From: Baylisascaris procyonis
Taxonomy: Eukaryota; Nematoda; Chromadorea; Rhabditida; Ascarididae
DNA: 64,000 nt
NCBI GenBank assembly: GCA_037389465.1
Contig: JAZARR010000123.1
Coordinates: forward strand, 1,310,501-1,374,500
Direction of reading: 5' to 3'
Below, piece after piece: positions 14,801 to 35,400 of this stretch; the first letter of the stretch is position 1; every line of letters starts with the position of its first letter. The notes under the pieces are model-generated. The model did not search any database. It had not been told where the DNA came from and saw only the letters and a program-made list of their open reading frames with translations. Position numbers and translations under genes: made by a program.

Positions 14801-16739
14801 TCCAGGAAAAGAAAAAAGCAAATACGTTAATAATGCTTACAAAACGATTTTCATCGTCTTCTTCACGTTGTCCATTGTCCATCGAATCCATTAACTCATT
14901 ATCGTTATCTTTCTACAAATTAATGTAAACATAAATAATACTATTAGCGCAATTAATGCTTATCTCTAAAATTCTCTATATATTTTATAATATTATATGT
15001 GACCGAAATCTTCCTTGAATAAAATTTGAAAAAAAATAAAATATTACTTCATCGCAAAGTCGGTAAAAAAAAAAGTTTAATGATGTCAATATTTGAATGA
15101 GATAAACTTGAATGGAATATGCAAATTTGTCTATCAACATAACATTAATAACGAACAATACAACATGATACAATTTGGGAATGTTCTTGTGGGCATTAAT
15201 TTAGTGGTAGCACTTCACTGCTTGCTTTTATATCAAATCAAAAGCAAATGATGTTTCAAGAAGGAAGTATTGTAAAGGAAATCAATGAGCAAATTAATGA
15301 AATCCTAGAAAAACAAATTGTGAAATTTTTGAAAATTAAATGAAAATTGAATTTATGAAATTTAGAAATTGAATTTTTGAAAACTATGAAATTAGAAAAT
15401 GAAAAAAATTGAAATTAGAAAATTGAAAAATTAGAAAATTGAAAGGGAATTTCAGAATTCATTTGTAGCTTACGAGGTGGAAGCTCCACCAATCATCTTC
15501 CTTCCGGTATACCCCTTTAACTATACTCCTCAATTCCATCACAGATAAATCACCTCTACCCGAATTACCCTTAAATATTACCCATATAACGTTCTACTAC
15601 TATAACCGAATTTTCGAATTGACTGGCGATTTCGATAGCATTTATTCGATTATGAAAGGTGCCAGAGTGGAGCAAAAAAAAAAAATCATATAGGAATATC
15701 GGCAAAGAAGCCACGAGATCAAAACCAGCTCAACGCATTGCTTCCCGTATATCTTCTGGAACAAAAAAAAATGGCGGAAATGTCCTCTTCTCTACACAAT
15801 AATATATCTCCGTTAGAAGCTCCTCTATCATTCCCACTCAATAGCATCTCTTGAGTTGTATTTCATTCTAATCGAATTTAAACATCTGAACTATCCATCT
15901 AAGATTTCAATAAGCAAATTAGTGAAAAAAAAAAAAAATCGCATTTTTTAATGTTACGAAACGATGAGCTCAGAGAAATCTATGATAAAGAGTATCAGAT
16001 ATGACTAAAATTGCCGTCAAAAAAAACGATTGAAATTATTCCTACCTTTCCTTCGGTAACAGTCGAATTAGGTGAGTGTGATTCGTTTGCCAATGAGTCT
16101 TCAATCATGGCTGCAAAAGAACTAGATTAATGAAGATTACAAAGCATAAAGCCCTTATTCGAAATACACCTCGACGTTTATCGTTATCAATATCATACTA
16201 TCAGCACTATGCGCTCATCACAATCAACAAGTACTACTCTCAAATTGACGGAAATTCGAATCTAAACGAAATTAAACGCTTCTCATCCGTGATAACACCT
16301 GCATTTCCTTAGACAGTAGCGTTAAATCATCGTTTTTGTTTTTTTATCAATAACGTCAGCGACATAACTGTACTATCGACGGAGCTATGGTGATATGGTG
16401 CCACCAACCTGATGTACCGGAAGTTCAATCCTTTCCCAGTCGCGATTGGGAATAGGCCTGACCTATGACCCTGGAGATAGGATATAAATTCGGTTCCGGC
16501 TAGCAAACCACGTTTTACCCATTTTCCCAACGTTGCAACCGTCGATTCAAGCTGCTCCTGCTGGATACATGGGTCGGGGTTAAGCGTGTCAAAAGTCATC
16601 AGGGAATCTAAAGTGCAGCTAAGAATCGTTGAAATTCGCAGAAACTCCAACGAATTTTCGTTCGAGTCGGCTTACGGATCGCATCGTCGACCGAATCGAC
16701 TTCAAGAAATTTGATAATTAACGCACTGGCCAAGTTCAT
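2820..16739 (-). CDS. USP39: USP39: U4/U6.U5 tri-snRNP-associated pseudo-ubiquitinase
   Basis: Spliceosome factor of the inactive ubiquitin-protease class, nuclear, needed for tri-snRNP function and pre-mRNA splicing (family knowledge). Exons, in transcript order: 16676-16739, 16046-16110, 14841-14912, 14331-14445, 13298-13476, 12313-12427, 10880-11108, 10208-10301, 9098-9235, 8239-8391, 7403-7628, 6676-6867, 5662-5804, 5149-5291, 4382-4517, 3832-3918, 2820-2921. They join in frame to 750 aa. Residues 1-230 are acidic, then Lys/Arg/Ser-rich (RS-like). The zinc-finger UBP domain (about 268-357) carries CPYLDTI and ACMVCGKYF. The peptidase-like domain (about 390-710) contains GLNNIKANDYEN, with Asp near 401 where active USPs have Cys, and SGSYRI where the His box should be, so it is predicted catalytically dead as in other USP39s. 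It is longer than the roughly 565-aa human protein because of the N-terminus. Exon 1 is inferred: it joins exon 2 in phase and its ATG lies 7 nt past a TTTTCTAG acceptor. A fallback start is the ATG at 16108. Core exons are near certain; exons 1-6 rest on splice phase. Confidence 0.93.
3140..3215 (+). repeat. tRNA-derived (SINE-like) fragment
   Basis: Lies in the last USP39 intron. TGGCTAAATGG at 3147-3157 fits an RNA polymerase III A box. GGTTTCGAACTCC at 3188-3200 resembles a B box with one extra T. The ends do not pair into an acceptor stem, so this is not a functional tRNA. Confidence 0.35.
4698..4753 (-). pseudogene. Partial copy of USP39 exon 15 with its splice donor
   Basis: Fifty-six bases match 4368-4423 at an exact offset of 330 bp with 11 differences and no gaps. 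The source spans the last 14 codons of exon 15 and the donor. Read on the minus strand, the copy keeps the frame: PPESSLYSIQTIQD followed by GTATGT, against PPESGSYRIQLLHN followed by GTAGGT in the real exon. The 5' two thirds of the exon is not duplicated and no acceptor fits, so it should not be spliced in. Confidence 0.75.
8860..8945 (+). repeat. Degenerate TGTCTGTG/TATG minisatellite
   Basis: An imperfect array of 10-12-bp units of the kind TATGTCTGTG within a USP39 intron. A similar tract (TGTCTGTC then TATG repeats) lies at 20936-20990 in a helicase intron. Confidence 0.6.
9648..9835 (+). repeat. Polypurine tract
   Basis: About 190 bp that is nearly all A and G on the plus strand, with many GGGAGG and GGAAGG blocks, inside the USP39 intron between exons 8 and 9. 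The 60-codon ORF across it is a composition artefact. A smaller purine block lies at 11235-11285. Confidence 0.8.
14101..14231. repeat. 44-bp tandem repeat, three copies
   Basis: Copies start at 14101, 14145 and 14189. Each begins ATAGATCGGCTGTCAATAAC; the third has a one-base deletion and some substitutions. It sits in a USP39 intron just 3' of exon 4 in transcript order. Confidence 0.9.
15315..15442. repeat. GAAATT/AAATTGA-rich simple repeat
   Basis: Irregular repetition of GAAAATTGAA- and TTAGAAA-type units in the intron between USP39 exons 2 and 3. A similar sequence in the opposite orientation (TTTTCAATT units) lies at 24660-24745 in a helicase intron. Confidence 0.6.
16327..16650 (-). 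other. GC-richer open reading frame in USP39 intron 1
   Basis: The 107-codon minus-strand frame is GC-richer than the surrounding intron and reads with mixed, protein-like composition. No family is recognised. It cannot be joined in phase to USP39 exon 1: the nearest acceptor, at about 16620, gives an immediate stop. A captured or mobile-element fragment is possible, as is chance. Confidence 0.2.
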
Positions 16740-16746
16740 TTCTCGT

Positions 16747-16757
16747 CTAGAAAAGGT
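16747..16757 (-). other. Putative spliced-leader acceptor of USP39
   Basis: CCTTTTCTAG on the minus strand, followed by a 7-nt leader and the ATG of exon 1. No upstream exon is evident. The assignment to trans-splicing is an inference from position. Confidence 0.45.
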
Positions 16758-17017
16758 GACCCCACCCGTGATGTGCTAATATTTCAGGAAGTGGTGTATG
16801 ACATAAGAGTAATATAACACAAACCAATTAGCTAAGTATAGCCTATTTACTTGTGGCGGTAAATATTTTATCGTACCTTTCCCACGAATTTTATGAGAAT
16901 GGGTAATGAAGTGAAAAAAAGCGGAAATAATCATTGGTTGAGGTGTTTGTACTTTGTGTTTATTGATTCGTATCGATTTATTGATTCATATCGATTCGAT
17001 CAACAAATATTGGCAAC
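16758..17017. promoter_or_regulatory. Shared upstream region of USP39 and the DEAD-box gene
   Basis: The two genes diverge from here, with only about 280 bp between their likely trans-splice sites, so both promoters should lie in this stretch. It contains an 18-bp direct repeat (TTGATTCGTATCGATTTA at 16963-16980, then a near copy at 16981-16998). No TATA box can be assigned with confidence. Confidence 0.5.
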
Positions 17018-17028
17018 TATATTGCAGA
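17018..17028 (+). other. Putative spliced-leader acceptor of the DEAD-box gene
   Basis: ACTATATTGCAG ends at 17027, leaving a 14-nt leader before the ATG at 17042. No upstream exon is evident on the plus strand. Confidence 0.45.
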
Positions 17029-17041
17029 CTATACGCTAAAT

Positions 17042-27086
<10,045 letters not shown>

Positions 27087-29480
27087 CTCTTTATCGGAAT
27101 GCGATTGTTTCGAAAGGGATGTTGTAGAGGATAGGGGCAATGCAATATTTCTTCCATTGTGAAATAGAAAGAGGGTAACTTTCTTCCTACAAGGTAGCGT
27201 ATTACGGTGGTAGGCAAATTTCTGGAATTTCCAGTGGTCACACGTTTTTTTTTTAAATCTGGAATTGTAACGTCTTCGAGTTTTCTCTTAAGGCCACTTG
27301 CCTTCATCTCGAAGGAAATCATCCCTTACATGATTCTGTTATGGCTTCTTGACCATCCATGGAGGATGCCGAATTTGGCCTTTATCGTTTTAATTTTAGT
27401 TGTCCCCTGAAACACCAACTATTGAAGCAGTGACAAATTTTCACGTATTCATTCGCAGATCCTATTTTTGCGAGGTAAATGTAAATATGCTCTATAATGC
27501 ATTAAACCGTGTAATATTTACGGAATACGTTAGCAAAATAGTTGTTGTTTTTTATATTTTATTTACGGTCATTGTTTTAGGGTAATATTGCAATTGATTT
27601 TATATTGGATAATTTAAGCCATCTCTGCTCATGATCTATGAGTTTTGTGTTCGTTATAACGTTCATTTGGTCATTTATTCTTTTCGGATGTCCTTCTAAT
27701 ATGGGATTTTCCTGTCATCATGCGACCTGCAACCGGATCCATTAAGCATTTTTGCATAAGAACTGAGATGGATCGAAATAATTTGCAAATTAAAAAGAAT
27801 CCCATATAGTGTAGATCGATGAGAAATCTGAATGCAGAAATAAATCCAGCGTTATTTTTAGAAGCATAATTGTCAGTTCAGGATATTTTTCTTTTGTTCT
27901 AACAGGAAATGAGCCAAACCGACGACAAATGACGTTGGTTTCTTTTTTTTTTTTGTTTTGAAGAAACATTCCTATATGTCTCAGTTATATGTCTCACTTG
28001 GGGATGCCCATACATTCCGTCTTTGTTTTCAAAAATTTTACGGGTTATCATTTTGAAGCCAAGAATTTTTATTGCCCTTTTCTTACGAACAACTTTTCAT
28101 CAAAAAATTTATAGCCAAATTTGAAAAAGGAGACTGATGGAGACGTTTTTTAGCATTGCCATTTAATCGAGAATTCTTTTTTTTTTAATTATTTTTGACG
28201 TAAATTCATTTATTAACTGCAAATTATGGGCATTGATAATCATTCATCGTTGATGCATGAAAGTTTACATCTCGCAATTGTTTATGTGCAACTATTAAGC
28301 TCACTTCATATTTGTGTACGAATGCATTTCGTTGTGCTTTCAATCGTTTTAGTTTGCTTTTTAATGCATCTGATTATATGTTAGTCGCTCAAAGAAAACT
28401 TTACTATCTCAATGCTCAAGTTCGAGATAGATCATATAATCCTACCATATAATTTATATTCACGTTATTTGAAGGAAATCGCCTGAGATGTTTCTTTGTT
28501 CTAAAATCGCCTAAGGCGTTTTCCTAGAGTTGCTGTACGATATTTTTATAATAAACTGTATAGTCATGTTACAATATTGTTTTAATGGTAACCTATATGC
28601 GGCTTTCAATGAGATTGCCGAGGTGTTAACAGTAATGAGTATTCATGTTAAGGAGGCGCAGACCGATATTAACGTCGGCGATGGGAGAAGATTTTACGAG
28701 GAAGAAAGGGGAAAGGGATATTTATTATTTGAATACAAACCATACCCAGTGGCATATCTATCAACTAAAAGGATTTACATCACGCTCTCTTCTTGTAGAG
28801 ACTGATAAACCTTTGAGCATATTTGGTTAAAATTGACAAAAAAAATTTTTTTTTAATGCGAAAGCTGCATTTAATTGGCGCATAGAGCCAACGAAAATTT
28901 TGCATTTTAAAGAGAACAAACGTTCAGATTTCTTCTGAAATCCTCAAATTTTACGCGTCCTTCTCTTTGATTTTCTTTGAAACAGTTAGATAGCGCAAAT
29001 CAATTTGGAAGCGCGAAAGCTTATGAGATCTGGTCCTTGAAATTGAAGTGGAAAGAAGAAGGGGGGGGGGGGGTGGGGAAGGAGAATGAATCGTAGTTGA
29101 CTTTATTCGTCTTTATTAAAATGAAATCCAATATGCCAATTAAGGGTTGATTTGGAAGCGAGAAGGGGGGGGGGGGACAGTACGTTTTTTTGATTTGCAT
29201 ATATCCAAATGTGCCACTGAACCTCCCGTCCAATATCCCATTCTTGAATCTCGATCACTTACTTGTCTCTTCCACAATCCATGCAACATTGTAACATTTT
29301 ATTCGCTGCATGCAGAATCATTCCATCCCTTGTCGCTTGCTGTAGAGCATTATATAGTCAAGTAACTTCAACGTGATCATTTCCCACCATTTAATCAGTC
29401 AAGACGACTTTCACGAAGTATTTATCGTTTAGCTATACTTGCTGCGGGAGAGGCAATAAAAATTTTATTACTGTAGCAGA
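27087..29480. other. Convergent intergenic region
   Basis: Lies between the stops of the helicase (plus) and the acyltransferase (minus). It contains two G homopolymers (29061-29073 and 29165-29176). A minus-strand Lys-rich frame at 27083-27322 and plus-strand frames at 28530-28830 have no family match and no supporting splice sites. The minus-strand AATAAA at 29464-29469 serves the acyltransferase. Confidence 0.5.
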
Positions 29481-32400
29481 TTAAACAGTCCTCGATATCC
29501 GTTTCTTTGATGATGCCTTCTTCCATCGATAATAGACCATACGATCGATTCCCCCATATACGAACTGCATAATCAAGACGGCGCAAAGCGAATATAACGT
29601 TACCAACTGCAATCGAGAGATTATGCAAATTTTTGCGATGAGTGATTGACTCTGAGAGATTAGCCGATGCAAAACATTCTAAATTGTATTATTAATAACC
29701 AACGATTTAATATGTAAGCATTCATGTTGCTTCAACGTGATCAACTTCACGCAATATAGTTGAAGTATACACATTCTTTGATCGACAATATCAACCTAAA
29801 TAATATGGTAAATTTTTATTGTCACTACTGCATTTTGCGAAGAACTTCCGGCAAAAAAATTTGAATCACATTGGACAAGTTTTTTAATCTCTCCCTCTCT
29901 GGTCTTCGGAAAATTTTCTGATTTATTACTTTTTACTGGAATCTGTGGCTCACTATCTCTTAGTCTGGCGCTCAACAATCACATTGCTTGGAATAATCTC
30001 ATCTGAGAGAGAGCTGCAAATGGTGAACTGTGGTTTGACTGGAAGAAATGCCGAACGTACCAAAATTCTTTAGGTTTTGAGTGAATTTTTTTTTTTAATC
30101 TTTGGTAATTTAGTGAGGATGAGGGTTGCTATTGCTACAAATGATGTGGCTAAACGTGATATGGACTCGTAGGAATGTGACATGAATTTGTGTAGAAAAA
30201 AAAAAGAGAATTGTGCGCGGAGAATTGGGAATATGGCTACCTAACATGAGACCAAACCATTTACCCTTCTAATCTACAATGTCGAAGGTCATCTAACTTC
30301 CGCCACAACAAACAGTCCTATAGCCGATCTTTTCGGAGCTGATATTCTACTTTGTTATAAAGGAGTTCATGCCTTCTAGCTCCACCCCCCCCCCCCCCTG
30401 CATGCTATTTCAGGTGGATGCGAACAAAGCAACTGCATTTAACGATTACCTGTGTAAAAAGAAGGAAAGTGACATGATAACAATATGTACTAATGACGAC
30501 CATCCAAAACCAAAACGAAAATAGTTTCGCTATCCGATGCAATGGTTGATCAGATTCCTGTCACAATAAAAATCATTCACCACAAATCTTCTCATAACAT
30601 CATTTAACTCAATGAATAATAACTGCTGCATCTATATAAAAAGCGCAATATATGTCGTCCTTAGTTTGTAGCTATATATGTCTATCAGTTTGTTATAAAC
30701 TCTAAACTGAATATACATTTCTTCCGCTGAGAAACCTCAAATTTTGCCGGCTGAATTCTCTCGGGAAAACGTCTATTTGCGAATAATTTATAATATCGAT
30801 GCACTTCTTTCATTCATTTCAAATGTTGTCATTCAAAATTTAAAGATTTCCAGCATAATCCCTCATCAATAAATTTTCCTATTCCATTAATAAACTTTTG
30901 GGAAACGAAATAAATCCATCTCATTAAAACCATTTCTCCGAATTAAAAACTCTAAAAAAAGTCCACTTTTAGGCTTTCATAAACGTTCTCTATCGTTATT
31001 AAAGTTTGGCCGAAATTTATTCAACAAAAATAACTCTTCTTCATAAATTTTTTATCATTCAGATCAACGTCATGGTTGGAGTAAAAATAACTCATTACCG
31101 TTCTCAATCCATCCTAAAAACCTAAGGAATCATCATTCCTCAAGAATTTATTCAAATCATGGTTGGAATAAACGAAGAAAATGCCAATTTCTTGATCAGT
31201 CGCAAGTGTAAAATGCAAAAAATGAATAATCTCACCTCCCATATAAATTTTCCTCCTTCCGACGAGAATTCCCTTTGTGCTGGAGGCAAAGAATAATATC
31301 TCGTCAGCTTTTCATCTTTCATAATCCATAAACTGCAATAGATATTTTCGTTTCAATTCGAAATAAATGAATTATGTTTCATCAGAAGTTATTTCAAGAA
31401 GTGATATAATTTTGATGCTTCAATCGTATTTTTTTTATTTATATGGATGCTTGTTAACATAAAATTCGGCATCTTTGCTTGGCTTTTTTTCTTAATGAAA
31501 TGAAAATAATTTCGAGTTCTTAATGAAATAATGAAATAATTACTTCTGAAGTCTAAAACTGGAGAGATGTTTTGGTTTTAATGGCACAACTTCCTGAAGA
31601 GCTCATAGGTTTTGTTGCAAAAAGATATTTGACTCATCACAGCTAATTTGGCAGAGAGGGATGATTTAAAACGCAGAAATAGGGGGAACAACAAACAAAA
31701 AATATAGCTTCCTCCTTCTTCTACAGTCCCTCCTTCTCCCACCTCCCCCCCCTCCATCTTCTTCAAAAAATATCTGAGACACAAATGTCGGCCAATCGGG
31801 TCTAGTGCGCTTTTTTGCATCTTGTCGATTTTGAAGCCGTAATAGTTAGACTCTGAATTGAAGCCCCTCATGTATTCAAAATAGTAGCAAGTATTTCAAC
31901 ACATATTTTCGAAGCAATAATGGCCATTGTTTATGTGGATTGCTAACATTTTATAGATCATAGGTTGTGGTATTTTCTAGCAGAATTACCTTCGACCATT
32001 AGGCAGTTAGAAAAGTTTAATGAATAAAAGTTCATGGTAGTGAATACATAAACGAATAATCGAACAACTAAACCCAATAAACTAACCGATTGATCCATTC
32101 GGCGATATCGTGTTCACTTTGTGGTACTTGTGAAATATCGATGCGTCTAATATCGAAGTGTACCTTCTCGGGACATTGTCCTTTAAGGACGAGATCAATT
32201 TCTGATTGTACTACGTTTATTGGATAGGCAACCGTTACATCATAGATACAACTTATATAGTTACCTGCAATAATAAATTCAAATTGTGTAAGTTGACTTT
32301 GATCGATTCGAAGGTTAAAGCTGGTTCATCGACGTTCAGATAACTAGTAATATTGTTAATTTATTAGGCATTAATTTTGATTTGAAAACTTACTGACAGC

Positions 32401-35400
32401 TTTAAAATGTTGCCGACAGATGCTGGCTTAATAATTGCGTCTTGCAGATGAACTGATGAAAGCCTACTTTCTCCATAAGTTGATTCCATTACTTCTTGCG
32501 CTCAATTTTTCAAAAATTTCTAATTCACTAATTTTCAACTGAAATTTGCTCCTCATAAATCGCAATTTGTCAGAGGTTATTTTTACTCAACTAAAATTGA
32601 AATCTACGTTTCAAACTCGCCAATGATAGGCTTAATTCGGCGGTGATAACTGATGAGATTTTGTTGATCCACCAATTTTTGTGAAAGGATGCCATAGATT
32701 TGAGTCATAAACAATGAGTATATCATAATATGCTGTGGGTGGTGATATAGCTGCTGTTTTTAATGATTTACAAAGGTAGAGATATAATGAAATTGAACTT
32801 TGCGAAGTAGCGATTTTACAAAAGCCTAGAATTTCATATATAAACGTTAGGAACAAAGTTAGCAGATTTGAGCTTAGCTAACTGTCTAATTCTGAAGAGG
32901 AATTTATTGCTACGGATGTATCATTTCGAAGTGGAAGCGAAAGAATATTGTAATATTGAAAAGCACTCACATTGTCGCATTTTTGTGATTAGATGCGCGA
33001 TTCCAGCCGACCGTGGATAGATCACATTCTTTAAATCTCTCAAACCATTTTTCTTAGCGTATTCATGGCTTTTCTCGGTTGTCCAAGGACTTTTATCAGT
33101 ACCCTCAGGGAATAATAATATCTGCAACGTTATCATTGAATGTGATATCATACAAGAAATTGAAATAAACGCAAAAAAAAAAATTAAAATATTTCTTTGG
33201 AAGGAATAGTAAAATATGAATGATTTTCTCACACTTTTCAATAGTTCTCAATTAATTTAGTATCCTAATTCTTGATGCTTTCTACTCTTCGTAGGAGACC
33301 CACCACGACCGGATAGCCAATGAATATTGTAAGCTTTCCATATTAGCCATTTTGTATTTGGTAATTTCGTAGTATGAATCCGGAAGTTGGTGAAACGCCA
33401 AGAAATTTTTAATTAATTTATTATAATTTGTGTATCTATTAACATACTTTGACAGCATCATAATTTGCTGATGTGCACTTCTGCGAAGCGCTGAATAATT
33501 TTTATTTTTATTTTTATTTTTTTTTTTTTTTTGCAGGCGATTTGTTTGTATTGAAGCGTCACTGGTTTTTTTCTATGAACTTTCTTACTATTTGCTAAGT
33601 AAGCTTCAAAAGCAAACCACTATTTCTGATGGCTTGTTTAAGGCGGAAAACAGATTGTTTAGAAGGCTTTATTCCTCGAATACATAATTTAAACTTTACT
33701 ATCTTATAGCTGTTGTTGCACGTAAGTAGGTGAGAGAGAAGAAGGGAGAGGAGAGGGGGGTCGCCTTTCCCTTGGAGGACCAAGGAATACTGGAAAGAAG
33801 TAACAATCGCTGGCAAAGGCCGACTTTTCAGCCCCCTTTATGGACAACGATCTTAGCAGATAAGTGGCGGAGAACCTTCCATTCACCAAATCAGCACAAC
33901 AACCATCTTTCAGGAATGCCCGTTAGAGATGGTTCAAACATCACTTTTCACTCATTGCAATATTTTCCACGGAATGCACATTATTCCATCCCTGTACATT
34001 GCTTTTTCCAACTTGCTGATGGTGTTTTCCTTGGCGAAAATTATACAAACAAGAATGTGAAATGCCCTCCGAGTATGGAAGCGTTTTGTGATAAAATAAT
34101 GACGTAATTTGTGCGTAGTAAATAATGATAGTAATATTATTAATAAATAAACAAACAAATAATAGCAACAAATAAAAAAAATAATTAATTAATTAATTAA
34201 TAGTAATTATCCATATTATAATAATAATACTAATAGAAAATAATGATAACATGATTAAAACAACAATATAATTTTTCAGGAAATTTTTATGGATTTTTTT
34301 TCTGAAAATTCTTCAAGAAAAACTACAATTTAATTCATTGAAAATATAGCTTGGCATATTTTTCATTTGGTTTGCCGAAAAAAACGTGAGTCGTGCACTG
34401 CAAAATGATAGATTTCCCAAATGCGCTTAAGAATTTTATGCACACAGATAGAGGCAACTTTTAAAAAACATTCTTGCTTTCAATCAAATACGCTTGTTTT
34501 TTAGGTTTATTTTATTTCTTCTTGTAAATATCGAAATGCTTTTCAACGATTACACAAATTGATGGGAATACTAAAGTGGGGAAACAAGTGGAATACCCAT
34601 TGAATGGGTAGGGAATGTTGTTATTATGGGTATTGTGCAATTGCATTACATATTTGCAATAATCATCGGCATATGTGTGTTATGCAATTTGCGAAACAAC
34701 CACAATATTTTGCTTTGCATTTCCCAATGAAGTGGATCACTTGCATAAAGTTTCACTAAAGATTCGGTTTTTGTGCATTGCATCGAACTAATCATCGAAA
34801 ATAATTGCTTCACAAATCTCATTATGTCTATTTCATTCGATGATAGCCTATCGAGTATCATAATGCTCTACATATGTCCTGTATTGATCCCTCTTCCTTT
34901 TCCCTCCTCATATTTCCTTACCTTTATGTCTGTCTATAATATTATCAAAATTTGCAACGGTTTTTCAGGATCGCATTTAATAGTGCATAGTATACGATAT
35001 AGGTCATTTAATTATTGCTGATATATACGTTTGTTTTAGATATTTATCAATTCTCTCATATGTTTATATGCATCTTCAAGTCAACCCCATCTATCGTTAG
35101 CTGCAAATTGCAGTTGAATTTATGCGAAATGTTTACATAAATCCACTAACTTGATAATTCCTTCGCATAGCAACATAATAGTCGATTGCCTCTGAGAGTC
35201 GTCGTTTATCCTCATCGATATGTCTTTGTAAAAAAATAAAATGATTAGCTGCCATTCCAAAACCTTAATTATTAAATTTATCTAATTCATTACTTTATAA
35301 AGGAGATATTTTTTTCATTTTTTTTTTATCCAGCGATAATATTTAATGTATTCAAATTTACTGCAAAATATTTCTTGATATTTGCATTAAAAATAATATA

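Noticed and set aside
33730..34107. 125-aa plus-strand ORF in an acyltransferase intron
   Set aside because: No domain, no acceptor near the start, and several overlapping minus-strand frames of equal quality.
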